Shown here piece after piece: positions 42,919 through 51,249 of a DNA stretch of 64,000 bases. Source of the stretch: Simplicispira hankyongi. Its GTDB lineage: Bacteria; Pseudomonadota; Gammaproteobacteria; Burkholderiales; Burkholderiaceae_C. The position numbers were made by a program, and so were the translations under genes. Below the pieces are notes generated by a model, which had not been told where the DNA came from, searched no databases, and saw nothing but the letters and a program-made list of their open reading frames with translations. The stretch spans positions 36,447 to 100,446 of the forward strand of contig NZ_QXJC01000008.1 of the NCBI RefSeq assembly GCF_003570885.1, given 5' to 3'. The stretch's first letter is position 1. Each line of letters starts with the position of its first letter.

Positions 42919-44055
42919 TCAGATGACTTCCAGCTCGGCGTTGAGCGCGCCGGCGGCCTTGATGGCTTGCAGGATCGCCAGCAGATCGCCAGGCGTGGCG
43001 CCCAGGGCATTGAGCGCACGCACCACATCGGCCAACTGCGGCGAAGGTGGCACCTGGATGATGGCGCCGGGTTCCTGGTTGATCTTGATGTTGCTTTGCT
43101 GTGCCACCACAGTCTGGCCCTTGGACAATGGATTGGGCTGGCTGATGACGGGAGTCGAGCTGATGGTGATGGACAGGTTGCCGTGTGCGATCGCGCAGGG
43201 CCCCAGCGTCACCGCCTGGTTGAGCACAACCGAACCGGTGCGCGCGTTGATGACGACCTTGGCTGCCGGCGCAATGGCGTCAAGCGGCAGCTCTTCGAGC
43301 TCGGCAATGAAGCCGACACGGGCCCCTGGGTCGGTGGGGGCGCTGACCTGCACTGTCCGGCTGTTGAGGGCGGTGGCATGGCCGGCGCCGATATGCTTGT
43401 TGATGGCGTCGACGACGCCGCGCGCGGTCTGGAAATCCGACGCATTCAAGTCCAGGGTGATGAAATTGCCGTCGTTGAGCGGCGTGGGCACCGAGCGCTC
43501 GACCTGCGCACCCTGCGGGATGCGGCCCGCGCTCAAGTGGTTGATCTGCACCTTGCTGCCGCCGGAAGCGGCGCCTGCGCCACCGACCACGACGTTGCCC
43601 TGTGCCAACGCGTAAATCTCACCATCGGCCCCACGCAGCGGCGTCATCATCAAAAGGCCACCTTTGATCGACTTGGCGTTGCCCATCGAGGAGACCGTGG
43701 TATCGATGTGCTGGCCCGGCTGGGCAAAGGCGGGAAGTTCTGCCGTGACCACGACGGCTGCCACGTTCTTGAATTGCAACTGCGATGAGGCGCCTGCGGG
43801 CAGGCTGATGCCCATTTGCAACAGGTAGTTCTGCATGGCCTGCGTGGTGTAGGGCATTTGCGTCGTCTGGTCGCCTGTGCCGTCCAGCCCCACGACCAGG
43901 CCGTACCCGGTCAACTGGTTGCTGCGCACGCCCTGCACGGCAGCCACTTCCTTGACGCGCAGCGCGTGTGCAGGCAGTGCAGCAGCGAGTGCCAGCAGGC
44001 CTGCGCAAAGCGCTGCCCAAGGCATGCGAAGGGAGGGAAGGCGCACGAAGCTCAT
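42919..44055 (-). CDS. flgI: Flagellar P-ring protein FlgI
   Basis: The 378-residue protein forms the periplasmic P-ring bushing around the rod. A Sec signal peptide (~1-31) ends PAHA. The mature protein begins LRVKEVAAVQGVRSNQLTGYGLVVGLDGTGDQT, the family signature. Conserved FVTLDLNASDFQTARGVVDAIN and the C-terminal ADVVRALNALGATPGDLLAILQAIKAAGALNAELEVI complete it. Length fits (365 aa in E. coli). The start ATG at 44055 gives the proper signal peptide. It is separated from flgH by an unusually long 239-bp gap that contains a palindromic repeat. Confidence 0.95.
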   Translation of the reverse strand: MSFVRLPSLRMPWAALCAGLLALAAALPAHALRVKEVAAVQGVRSNQLTGYGLVVGLDGTGDQTTQMPYTTQAMQNYLLQMGISLPAGASSQLQFKNVAAVVVTAELPAFAQPGQHIDTTVSSMGNAKSIKGGLLMMTPLRGADGEIYALAQGNVVVGGAGAASGGSKVQINHLSAGRIPQGAQVERSVPTPLNDGNFITLDLNASDFQTARGVVDAINKHIGAGHATALNSRTVQVSAPTDPGARVGFIAELEELPLDAIAPAAKVVINARTGSVVLNQAVTLGPCAIAHGNLSITISSTPVISQPNPLSKGQTVVAQQSNIKINQEPGAIIQVPPSPQLADVVRALNALGATPGDLLAILQAIKAAGALNAELEVI

Positions 44056-44171
44056 GGGCCCATTGTGTGGCGTGCTGCGATCAGCGAAGCGGGAATAAGG
44101 GTCTGCTTCACCTGCCAATTGACGGGGCTGGACTAAGGGCTGGCTGGCGCGCGGTAACAGGAAAAAAACAA

Positions 44172-44222
44172 GCGAAATTGGCCGCTAGCGCTTATCTGAT
44201 AAGCGTTAGCAGCTATCAATTT
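44172..44222. repeat. Dispersed imperfect palindrome, copy F
   Basis: AAATTGGCCGCTAGCGCTTA followed by TCTGATAAGCGTTAGCAGCT, with perfect CGCTTATC/GATAAGCG arms as in copy B. It sits in the gap between flgH and flgI, the only large gap in the otherwise tight flgB-flgL operon. Confidence 0.75.
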
Positions 44223-44294
44223 AGATAAACAAAAATCTGCGATGCAGTGGCGCTGCCCATGCACCCGCACAGGCGCATGGCGGTGCCTTTGTGC

Positions 44295-44999
44295 TCAGAA
44301 CGGCGTCACCGAATTGAAGAACCGACCCAGCCAGCCGGTGACCTGCGCCTCGCCCTGCGCGCCGCGTCCACGCGACTGGATGCGCACATTGGCGACCTGG
44401 GTGGAGTTGACCAGGCTGCCCGGCTGCAGCATACGTGGGTCCACGGTGCCCGAGAAGCGCAGCACGTCCACGTTCTCGTTGACGCCAATCTGCTTCTCGC
44501 CGGAAATGACGAGATGGCCGTTGGGCAGTACCTGCACGACGCTGGTGGTAATCGAGCCCGTAAAGGTATTGGCGCTTTCCGTGCCGCCCTTGCCCTCGAA
44601 GGTGTTGCTTGATTTCGCGCCCAACGTGGTTTTGCCAGTGAGGCTGCTGCTGACAAAGGGCAGGGCGGTGATGCCAGCGTCCACCCCGGAGGTGCGGTCC
44701 ACGGTGGAGGTGGATTTTTGGCTGGCCGAGACGTTCTCGACGATCACCACCGTCACGTTGTCGCCTACCATGCGGGCGCGCCGGTCCTCGAATGCCGGAC
44801 GGTAACTCGCGGTGTGGAACAGGCTGCCCGTGGCCGGGCCTTGCACCTGTGGCTGCGGTTCGATGAGCGGCGGCGTGGTCGGCAGGATATCGACTGGTGG
44901 CGTGGGTGACATGCTGGCGCAGCCACCCAGCAGCAAGGCCAGCGCGGCCCCAGCCCAGCGCGTGCCCACTGCAGAAGAAGCGCAAAAATTCAAACGCAT
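44295..44999 (-). CDS. flgH: Flagellar L-ring lipoprotein FlgH
   Basis: The 234-residue outer-membrane lipoprotein forms the L-ring. It has a type II signal peptide with lipobox LGGC and acylated C27. Typical blocks are GSLFHTASYRPAFEDRRARMVGDNVTVVIVENVSASQKS, SSLTGKTTLGAKS, VQVLPNGHLVISGEKQIGVNENVDVLRFSGTVDP and the C-terminal GWLGRFFNSVTPF. Length matches E. coli FlgH (232 aa). It lies 19 bp downstream of flgG; flgI is 239 bp further. Confidence 0.95.
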   Translation of the reverse strand: MRLNFCASSAVGTRWAGAALALLLGGCASMSPTPPVDILPTTPPLIEPQPQVQGPATGSLFHTASYRPAFEDRRARMVGDNVTVVIVENVSASQKSTSTVDRTSGVDAGITALPFVSSSLTGKTTLGAKSSNTFEGKGGTESANTFTGSITTSVVQVLPNGHLVISGEKQIGVNENVDVLRFSGTVDPRMLQPGSLVNSTQVANVRIQSRGRGAQGEAQVTGWLGRFFNSVTPF

Positions 45000-45018
45000 G
45001 GTGGCCTTCCTTGAGGGC

Positions 45019-45801
45019 TCAGAGCTGGGCCAGTTTGGCCAGCATCTGGTCAGAGGTTTGCACTGCCTTGGAATTCATTTCATAAGCGCGCTGGGTCTGA
45101 ATCATGCTGACCAGCTCCTGGACCACGTTGACGTTGGAGGTCTCCAGGTAGCCTTGCACCACCGTACCCAGGCCGTTGGTGCCTGGTGTGCCCTGCGTGG
45201 GCTGGCCGGAAGCGGCGGTTTCGACGTACAGGTTTTCGCCGCGCGGCTCCAGGCCAGGTGGATTAATGAAGTTCGCCATGGCGAGGCTGCCTAGCTGCTG
45301 CGGTGCCGTATTGCCTTGCAGAAGTGCCGACACCGTGCCGTCCGTACCGATGCTGATCGAGGTAGCGTTGGGCGGGATGGTGATGCCGTTGGCAACCGGC
45401 AATCCGCTGGAGGTGACGAGCCGGCCCTGGGAATCGACCTGAAACGAGCCGTCGCGTGTGTACGCCGCCGTGCCATCGGGCATGGTCACCTGGAAGAATC
45501 CGTTGCCCTTGATGGCCACATCAAGATTGCTGCTGGACTGTTGCAGGCCGCCCTGCGTGAAGTTGCGGCTGGTGGCGACCGTGCGCACCCCGAGGCCCAG
45601 TTGCAGTCCAGTGGGCAGCTGGTTTTGCTCCGTGGTCTGGCTGCCCACCTGGCGCAGGTTCTGGTAGATCAGGTCCTGGAACACGGCGCTGGCGCGCTTG
45701 TAGCCGGTGGTGGACGTGTTGGCGAGGTTGTGCGAGATGACATCGAGCTGCGTCTGCTGCGCTTCCATGCCGGTCTTGGCGATCCAGAGAGAATTGATCA
45801 T
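45019..45801 (-). CDS. flgG: Flagellar distal rod protein FlgG
   Basis: The 260-residue rod protein is the distal rod component on which the hook is built. The N-terminus [44 protein letters not shown] is the flagellar rod/hook signature, [10 protein letters not shown] being the rod motif. The C-terminus [32 protein letters not shown] is the paired helix. Length equals the E. coli protein (260 aa). It is 31 bp after flgF. Confidence 0.96.
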   Translation of the reverse strand: MINSLWIAKTGMEAQQTQLDVISHNLANTSTTGYKRASAVFQDLIYQNLRQVGSQTTEQNQLPTGLQLGLGVRTVATSRNFTQGGLQQSSSNLDVAIKGNGFFQVTMPDGTAAYTRDGSFQVDSQGRLVTSSGLPVANGITIPPNATSISIGTDGTVSALLQGNTAPQQLGSLAMANFINPPGLEPRGENLYVETAASGQPTQGTPGTNGLGTVVQGYLETSNVNVVQELVSMIQTQRAYEMNSKAVQTSDQMLAKLAQL

Positions 45802-45832
45802 GGGGGCTCCTTGGCTGCCGGGCGCGCCGCGC

Positions 45833-46573
45833 TCAGCCGTTGAGGCTCAGCAACTGGCTGGCCGATTTGTCGTTGGTTTCTGCGGTGCTGAGCAAGCGCA
45901 TCTGCTGCTCGAATTGGCGCGAGGCAGCAATCATTCCGACCATGCTCTCGACCGGGTTCACGTTCGAGCCTTCGAGTGCGCCGGCCATCAGCCGGGCGTT
46001 GGCGTCCTGTGGCATGGGGTCACCTGAGCGCGCGCGAAACAGTCCGTCTTCGCTGCGTACCAGCGGGTCTTCGGCTGTCGGCGTGGCGAGCTTCAGTCGC
46101 CCGATGGCGGACGGTGGCTGACCGGCGACCTTGGCGGTGATGGTGCCGTCCGAACCCAGCGAGACTTCTGCACCGGGCGGCACGTCAATCGGCGCGCCGC
46201 CGTCCGAGAGCACCGGCAGGCCGGTGCTGGTCACCATCTGCCCGGTGGCGTTCACTTCGAAAGCGCCGCTGCGCGTATAAGCCTCTGTGCCGTCGAGCCC
46301 TTGCACCGCAAACCAGGCGCTGCCAGCCGCCATGGCATCCAGATTGCGGCCGGTGCGTTCCACAGATCCTGGCGTGTCGCGGTAGCCGGAGGTGGCTTCG
46401 AGCGCGAAGACGCGTGTGCTGGCGCCATCGCCTTGTAGCGGCACCGAGCGAAAAGTGGAGAGCTCGGCGCGGAAACCCGTAGTGGACGCATTGGCCAGGT
46501 TGTTGGCCAGCACCGACTGCCGCTGCGCGGCAGCGTTGGCGCCAGTCATGGCGGTGTAGATGACGTGGTCCAT
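45833..46573 (-). CDS. flgF: Flagellar proximal rod protein FlgF
   Basis: The 246-residue proximal rod protein starts [43 protein letters not shown], with the rod signature. It ends [39 protein letters not shown]. Length matches E. coli FlgF (251 aa). It forms the rod together with FlgB, FlgC and FlgG, and is exported by the type III apparatus. The gene lies between flgE and flgG with short gaps of 28 and 31 bp. Confidence 0.95.
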   Translation of the reverse strand: MDHVIYTAMTGANAAAQRQSVLANNLANASTTGFRAELSTFRSVPLQGDGASTRVFALEATSGYRDTPGSVERTGRNLDAMAAGSAWFAVQGLDGTEAYTRSGAFEVNATGQMVTSTGLPVLSDGGAPIDVPPGAEVSLGSDGTITAKVAGQPPSAIGRLKLATPTAEDPLVRSEDGLFRARSGDPMPQDANARLMAGALEGSNVNPVESMVGMIAASRQFEQQMRLLSTAETNDKSASQLLSLNG

Positions 46574-46601
46574 GGGGTCTCCTAAGGTTCAGGCGCTTGA
46601 A

Positions 46602-47849
46602 TCAGCGCAGGTTCACCAGGGTCGACATGATTTGGTCCTGGGTTTTGATGGTTTGCGCGTTGGCCTGGTAGGCGCGCTGCGCGGTCATCATGTTCACCAG
46701 GTCGGCAGTCAGATCCACGTTGGAGTCTTCCAGCGCACCAGCGCGCAGATTGCCCAGGTTGCCCGTACCCGGCTTGCCAACGACGGGTGCGCCTGACGTG
46801 TTGGTTTCCACCCAGTTGTTTCCGCCCACGGGCGCCAGGCCTTGTGGGTTGCGGAAATTGGCCAGCGCAACCTGGGCCTCGGCACGCGTCACACCGTTGG
46901 AATAGCTGGCCATCACCATGCCGTCGTTGGAGATGTTGATGCCGGTGAGTTCGCCTGATGCGTAGCCGTCTTGTGTGAGGTCGGCGACGGAAAATTTGCT
47001 GCCGAATTGCGTGGTGCTGGATAGGTCGATCGTCACCGGCCACGGGGCGGGTGGGTTGTTCGGATTGGCACCCGAAGGATCGACGGTCACCGTCAGCGGC
47101 GACGTGCTGGCGGTGGGATCGTATGCGCCGTTGGCATCGAACGCGACGGTACCCACGGAAGTTGCCACGACTGGCGGTGTCGCGGTCGGGTCGTCCAGTT
47201 TGTCGTACACGTCCCAGGTGTTCGCCGTGGCCGTCTTCACGAAGTACAGATTGACCGGCACGGCAACGCCCTGGCTGTCGTAAACATTGACCGAGGTGCC
47301 ATAGGTGGAGCGGGGCGTGGGCGGCACGGTGCTGGCGGCGTCTTTTGCACGAGCGTCCAGGTTGATCGCGGCTGTGATATTGGCCGTCTGTTTTGCCTGA
47401 ATCGGCGCGCCTGTGGGGAAGCTCAGCGGTACTGGCTCGGAGGTACCGGCGCCAGTGGTGCTGTCCACCTTGAACCCCATCACCTTTGCCCCGCTATTGG
47501 TGACCAAGTCACCGCTCGTGTCGAGCTTGAAGTTGCCAGCCCGCGTATAGGCGGGTGAGCCATCGGGCTGCTGGAGCCTGAAGAAGCCGCCGCCGTTGAT
47601 GGCGACGTCCAGGTTGTTGCCAGTGACGGTGATGTTGCCTTGCGAGAATTGCTGCGCAACGGCCGCCACTTCGACACCGATGCCGGCATTGCTGCCGCCG
47701 GCGGCACCAATTGACGAGGCCACGATATCGGCAAATTCGCTGCGCGAGCCTTTGAACCCTGTGGTGTTGGCGTTGGCGATGTTGTTGCCAATGACGTCCA
47801 GGTTCCTGCTGGCGGCGTTGAGTCCTGAGAGACCTTGTTGAAAGCTCAT
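46602..47849 (-). CDS. flgE: Flagellar hook protein FlgE
   Basis: The 415-residue hook subunit has the N-terminal signature SFQQGLSGLNAASRNLDVIGNNIANANTTGFKGSRSEF. A beta-rich variable middle domain lies at ~140-320. The C-terminus is ALEDSNVDLTADLVNMMTAQRAYQANAQTIKTQDQIMSTLVNLR. Length is close to the E. coli and Salmonella protein (~402 aa). The hook length is set by FliK, not present in the window. It is flanked by flgD and flgF. Confidence 0.96.
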   Translation of the reverse strand: MSFQQGLSGLNAASRNLDVIGNNIANANTTGFKGSRSEFADIVASSIGAAGGSNAGIGVEVAAVAQQFSQGNITVTGNNLDVAINGGGFFRLQQPDGSPAYTRAGNFKLDTSGDLVTNSGAKVMGFKVDSTTGAGTSEPVPLSFPTGAPIQAKQTANITAAINLDARAKDAASTVPPTPRSTYGTSVNVYDSQGVAVPVNLYFVKTATANTWDVYDKLDDPTATPPVVATSVGTVAFDANGAYDPTASTSPLTVTVDPSGANPNNPPAPWPVTIDLSSTTQFGSKFSVADLTQDGYASGELTGINISNDGMVMASYSNGVTRAEAQVALANFRNPQGLAPVGGNNWVETNTSGAPVVGKPGTGNLGNLRAGALEDSNVDLTADLVNMMTAQRAYQANAQTIKTQDQIMSTLVNLR

Positions 47850-47886
47850 GGTGTGCTCCTGAGATAACGGGTGTGGTTTGGGGGCG

Positions 47887-48561
47887 TTAGAGGATGGCCT
47901 TGATGGCGCTGTAGCTGGTGGTGCCGCCGCGAGAGAGTTGCAGGGCGAGCGCGCCGTTGTCCAGACTCACGGAAGCCACTTGGTCTACCGAGAGCGCGAC
48001 GGCGTCCACAGGGCTCTGTCCATTGGCGGCAACCACCTGGAAATGCAGCGGGCCGCTGGTACTGGCGTCGCTGGCATCCCATTCGAAGTTGTAGCGCCCC
48101 GCCTTGAGGGCCCCGATGTCCACGGTGCCCACCTGCTTGTTGTTGGCGTCGAGTACCTGCACCTGTACGGTGGCGGCAGAACCGGCAAGGTCAAAGGCTC
48201 CGCTGCCTTTCTGGGTCGTGCTGTCGACATTGAGCGTGTTGTCGGCCACCAGCACGTTGCGGCCGACCATGGCGCTGCCCTGCATCAATTGCTGCGTGGC
48301 AAACTGGCTGGCCAGCCCCTTCACCGTGTCGTTGAGCTGCTGAATGCCGGTGACCGTGTTGATCTGCGCAATCTGCGAGGTCATCTGCGCGTTGTCCATC
48401 GGATTCATCGGATCCTGGTTGTTGAGCTGTGCTACCAGCAGCTTGAGAAAGCGATCCTGCGAGGCTGCAGAGTCGCTTGTTGAATTGGCTTGGGTGACGC
48501 TCGTTCCGGTAGCACTGGCGCCGGATGTGGCCGTGCTGGCAGAGGTGGTGCTGCTGATCAT
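47887..48561 (-). CDS. flgD: Flagellar hook-capping scaffold FlgD
   Basis: The 224-residue scaffold protein is required for hook assembly and is absent from the mature hook. A Ser/Thr-rich disordered N-terminus extends to ~33, then the conserved block SQDRFLKLLVAQLNNQDPMNPMDNAQMTSQIAQINTVTGIQQLN. The FlgD tudor-like and Ig-like domains follow, ending NGQSPVDAVALSVDQV and a tail. Length matches the family (~220-230). flgE lies 37 bp downstream. Confidence 0.94.
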   Translation of the reverse strand: MISSTTSASTATSGASATGTSVTQANSTSDSAASQDRFLKLLVAQLNNQDPMNPMDNAQMTSQIAQINTVTGIQQLNDTVKGLASQFATQQLMQGSAMVGRNVLVADNTLNVDSTTQKGSGAFDLAGSAATVQVQVLDANNKQVGTVDIGALKAGRYNFEWDASDASTSGPLHFQVVAANGQSPVDAVALSVDQVASVSLDNGALALQLSRGGTTSYSAIKAIL

Positions 48562-48574
48562 GGAAGGCTCCGGT

Positions 48575-48979
48575 TTATTGGCCCATTTGCAGGGTCTTGA
48601 GCAATAAAGTCTTGGCCGTGTTCATGACCTCGACGTTGTTCTGGTAGGACCGCGAGGCGGAAATCATGTTGACCATTTCCTCTACCGGGTTGACGTTGGA
48701 ATGCGTGACGTAGCCGTCGGCATCGGCGAGCGGATTGCTCGGGTCGTGCACCTTGCGGCCTGGGACATCACTCTCCTGAATGGCACTGACCTTGACCCCG
48801 GCAGCACTGTCGTCGCCCATGGGGGTGGTTTGGAAAACCACCTGGCGTGCCTTGTAGGTCTTGCCGTCTGGACCGGCTACGGCATCAACGTTGGCCAGGT
48901 TGCTCGCCACCACGTTGAGGCGCTGCGCCTGTGCGCTGACGGCGCTGGACGAGATGTCAAAAATGGAGAACATCGACAT
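48575..48979 (-). CDS. flgC: Flagellar proximal rod protein FlgC
   Basis: The 134-residue proximal rod protein has the N-terminal motif FDISSSAVSAQAQRLNVVASNLANVDAVAGPDGKTYKARQVVFQTT and the C-terminal SNVNPVEEMVNMISASRSYQNNVEVMNTAKTLLLKTLQMGQ. Length equals the typical protein (134 aa in E. coli). Translation begins 18 bp after the flgB stop and is followed by flgD after 13 bp, consistent with tight co-expression. Confidence 0.96.
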   Translation of the reverse strand: MSMFSIFDISSSAVSAQAQRLNVVASNLANVDAVAGPDGKTYKARQVVFQTTPMGDDSAAGVKVSAIQESDVPGRKVHDPSNPLADADGYVTHSNVNPVEEMVNMISASRSYQNNVEVMNTAKTLLLKTLQMGQ

Positions 48980-48997
48980 GGTGAACCTCGTGGCGGC

Positions 48998-49423
48998 TTA
49001 CTGGCCCTGAATGGCGCTGAGCATGGTCTTGGCCTGGGCGTTGATGAAGCGCAGCGTGGCCTCGTAGCGCACGGCGTTGTCCATGAACGTAGCGCGCTGA
49101 TGGTCCATGTCTACGCTGTTGTTGTCGAGCGAGGGCTGTGTTTGCACTGCGTAGCCCACAGTGCTGTGTTCGGAAAACCCCGACAGCGGAATATGTCCTG
49201 CGTCCGTCGTACCGTAGCTGCCCGCGCGGCTTTCCTGGCTGACGGGCATGGTGCTGCTGCCGCCCGTAGCAGCGGTAAGCGCTTCGGCAAACTTCATGTC
49301 GCGCGCCACATAGCCAGGGGTGTCGACGTTGGCAATATTGCTGGCGAGAAGACGCTGGCGCTCGGCACGCAGCAGAAGCGCATGGCCTTGGAAGTCGAGC
49401 TGGTTGGTCATCTTGTCAAGCAT
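48998..49423 (-). CDS. flgB: Flagellar proximal rod protein FlgB
   Basis: The 141-residue proximal rod protein is the first gene of the flgB-L operon. The N-terminal MLDKMTNQLDFQGHALLLRAERQRLLASNIANVDTPGYVARDMKFAEAL carries the rod motif ANVDTPGY. The C-terminal VDMDHQRATFMDNAVRYEATLRFINAQAKTMLSAIQGQ is the paired helix. The ATG at 49423 is preferred over an in-frame GTG at 49435 on family length (138 aa in E. coli). The 203-bp divergent gap to flgA should hold the class II promoter, but no clear FlhDC-type or sigma-28 site was seen. Confidence 0.95.
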   Translation of the reverse strand: MLDKMTNQLDFQGHALLLRAERQRLLASNIANVDTPGYVARDMKFAEALTAATGGSSTMPVSQESRAGSYGTTDAGHIPLSGFSEHSTVGYAVQTQPSLDNNSVDMDHQRATFMDNAVRYEATLRFINAQAKTMLSAIQGQ

Positions 49424-49513
49424 TGCGTGCCTCACACCTGGTTTGCATAAGCGTCCGGCACAAGGCCAGCGGCGTGGGTCGATTATGGGAACGCAGGTGA
49501 ATTTCTAAAGTGG

Positions 49514-49528
49514 AAAGTGCGGCACTTT
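49514..49528. promoter_or_regulatory. 15-bp palindrome in the flgB/flgA divergent region
   Basis: AAAGTGCGGCACTTT is a perfect palindrome about a central G, lying roughly midway between the divergent flgB and flgA start codons. It could be an operator or part of a small hairpin. No known flagellar regulator site is claimed. Confidence 0.3.
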
Positions 49529-49626
49529 GGCTGTGCAGTTCGGCGCTTCGTTTTGGTTCCGCCTGCCTATAGTGCGAGGGGTGAAATGGCCTGCAAAAGG
49601 GCAGGCGTGCTTCGAAGGAGAACCGT

Positions 49627-50364
49627 ATGCACAACCCGTTTTTGACCTTGTGGCTACGCCTGCCCTTTCTGCGTGGCGGGGTGGCCGGTCTGCTGGCCGC
49701 GCTGATGGTGCCGGCTGTGTGGGCGCAGGACGCCGCCGAACTCTCGAAAATTACCCAGAACTGGATTGACAACAGCCTGCAGGCCGGTGCCGCAGCCGAG
49801 CTGCCATTGCGCATGGAGGTCGAGGTGGGGGAGCTCGATCCCCGCCTTCGCCTGGCGCCGTGTGCTCGCATAGAGCCTTACTTGCCGGCTGGCTCCAGGC
49901 TCTGGGGTCGCTCTCGATTGGGGTTGCGCTGCGTGGAAGGCGCCACGCACTGGAACGTGTTCCTGCCCGTTACGGTGAAGGCCTTTGGCCCCGCCTGGGT
50001 ACTGACCGGCAATGTGTCCTCGGGGGCCACACTGACGCAAGCGGATGCGGTGCAGGCAGAAGTGGACTGGGCTGCCGACCGAACCTCGGTTCTGGCCGAT
50101 CCAGCGTTGTGGGTGGGGCAGGTGGCGACACGGCCCTTGCAGGCCGGCCAGGCGCTGCGCCAGGCAATGGTTCGCCTACCCAACCTGTTTCAGGCGGGCG
50201 CCCAGGTGCGTGTGTTGGCGCAGGGGTCAGGCTATGTGGTTAGCACTGGCGGGCAAGCGCTGAGCGCCGGGAGCAGTGGGCAGACTGTACGCGTCAGAAT
50301 GGATAATGGCAAGGTGATAAGTGGAGTTGTGAATGATGATGGGACAATCGCGGTGAACCTTTAG
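49627..50364 (+). CDS. flgA: Flagellar P-ring assembly chaperone FlgA
   Basis: The 245-residue periplasmic chaperone is needed for P-ring formation by FlgI. It has a Sec signal peptide (~1-33) ending VWA, then a SAF domain (~110-245) with the pattern GPAWVLTGNVSSGATLTQADAVQAEVDW and RPLQAGQALRQAMVRLPNLFQAGAQVRVLAQGSG. The C-terminal GQTVRVRMDNGKVISGVVNDDGTIAVNL is the family tail. It is divergent from flgB and followed by flgM, the order flgA-flgM-flgN seen in enteric and beta-proteobacterial flagellar regulons. Confidence 0.93.
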   Translation: MHNPFLTLWLRLPFLRGGVAGLLAALMVPAVWAQDAAELSKITQNWIDNSLQAGAAAELPLRMEVEVGELDPRLRLAPCARIEPYLPAGSRLWGRSRLGLRCVEGATHWNVFLPVTVKAFGPAWVLTGNVSSGATLTQADAVQAEVDWAADRTSVLADPALWVGQVATRPLQAGQALRQAMVRLPNLFQAGAQVRVLAQGSGYVVSTGGQALSAGSSGQTVRVRMDNGKVISGVVNDDGTIAVNL

Positions 50365-50385
50365 TGCGATTCGTACACTTAGACC

Positions 50386-50412
50386 TAAAGTCTCACCCAA
50401 AGACGTCGAAAA
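50386..50412 (+). promoter_or_regulatory. Sigma-28 promoter of flgM
   Basis: TAAAGTCT at 50386-50393, an 11-bp spacer, and GTCGAAAA at 50405-50412. The enteric FliA consensus is TAAAGTTT-N11-GCCGATAA; the match is 7/8 and 6/8 with exact spacing. It lies 44 bp upstream of the flgM start, the same place as the class III flgM promoter in enteric bacteria. Confidence 0.7.
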
Positions 50413-50455
50413 CATTCCTACCGGCCCCCGGTATTCAGGGAGCATGGAGAGGGCA

Positions 50456-50776
50456 ATGAAAATAGGTCAAACACCGGAACTCACAAGTGCAGTAGCGCAG
50501 TCGAATGCCTCCAAGCAGGCCAAGACAGCCGCGTCCGCTGCACAGGAAGGCGCGAAGGGCGCTGCGTCGGTCGCTGCCTCCGGTGTGCCTGTCACGCTCT
50601 CGCGCAATGCACGCGAAATTGAGCAAAACAGCCGCACGTCCTCAGATTTTGATGCCAGTCGCGTCAAGGCGGTGCGCAGCGCCATTGAAAGCGGCACCTT
50701 CAAGGTGAACGCAGGCGCCATTGCCGACAAGATGCTTGCGAATGCCGAGGAAATCATCGGCCACTCGCGCGGCTAG
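50456..50776 (+). CDS. flgM: Anti-sigma-28 factor FlgM
   Basis: The 106-residue small regulator has a Ser/Ala-rich disordered N-terminus (TSAVAQSNASKQAKTAASAAQEGAK) and a C-terminal sigma-binding helix region (FDASRVKAVRSAIESGTFKVNAGAIADKMLANAEEI), the FlgM signature. It holds FliA inactive until the hook is complete and is then exported. The fliA gene lies ~0.5 kb away, convergent beyond flgN. ATG 50456 has a GGAGAGGG Shine-Dalgarno. Confidence 0.94.
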   Translation: MKIGQTPELTSAVAQSNASKQAKTAASAAQEGAKGAASVAASGVPVTLSRNAREIEQNSRTSSDFDASRVKAVRSAIESGTFKVNAGAIADKMLANAEEIIGHSRG

Positions 50777-50831
50777 TGGGTCGCCTGCCACTGTTGGCTC
50801 GTCAAGTTAAGAGATCTCACCGGCTATTTTC

Positions 50832-51206
50832 ATGAGCAGCCCTAGCCAAGTCGATGCCTCACTCGCAGAAGTTGAAGCCTTGCTGGCCAAAGTGGGCGCG
50901 GCCTTAAAGGCTGCCAAGCCGGAAGAGCTGCAACGGTCAAGCGTGCTTTTGCGTGATGCAGCGCTGCGGTTTTCTCAGGTTTTGGAAATTCATCCAGCAT
51001 CTACGTGGGCACCAGCCATCGTGGCGCGGGTGCGTACTGTGGCCGCTCGTTTGGCAAGTCAGCGCGATGCCTTGGCAAGGACTGCCGTCATGGTAGACCG
51101 CCAAGTGGCAACGGTTTTGCCAGAACAGGTGCCCGCATCCACCTACGGGCCTCGCACAACCGTTCAGGGGCCTGGGCTTGCGCGTCTTTATAGGTCGGCC
51201 AGTTGA
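50832..51206 (+). CDS. flgN: FlgN-like flagellar chaperone (putative)
   Basis: This 124-residue mostly alpha-helical protein has long heptad-like helices (VDASLAEVEALLAKVGAALKAAKPEELQRSSVLLRDAALRFSQ, then VRTVAARLASQRDALARTAVMVDRQ). No catalytic motif is seen. Placement immediately downstream of flgM (55-bp gap) and the helical character match FlgN, the type III chaperone for the hook-filament proteins FlgK and FlgL. The sequence itself is too divergent for a firm call by eye. A rho-independent terminator follows (51223-51245). Confidence 0.65.
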   Translation: MSSPSQVDASLAEVEALLAKVGAALKAAKPEELQRSSVLLRDAALRFSQVLEIHPASTWAPAIVARVRTVAARLASQRDALARTAVMVDRQVATVLPEQVPASTYGPRTTVQGPGLARLYRSAS

Positions 51207-51222
51207 ACTAAACCGTTTCTAT

Positions 51223-51245
51223 AAGGCGCTATTGGCGCCTTTTTC
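51223..51245. terminator. Terminator between the convergent flgN-like gene and fliA
   Basis: AAGGCGC (51223-51229), loop TATTG, then GCGCCTT (51235-51241) is a perfect 7-bp stem followed by a T run on the plus strand. An A run before the stem (51211-51212 region) would give weak activity in the other direction too. It ends the rightward flgA-flgM-flgN transcript. Confidence 0.75.
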
Positions 51246-51249
51246 ATGG

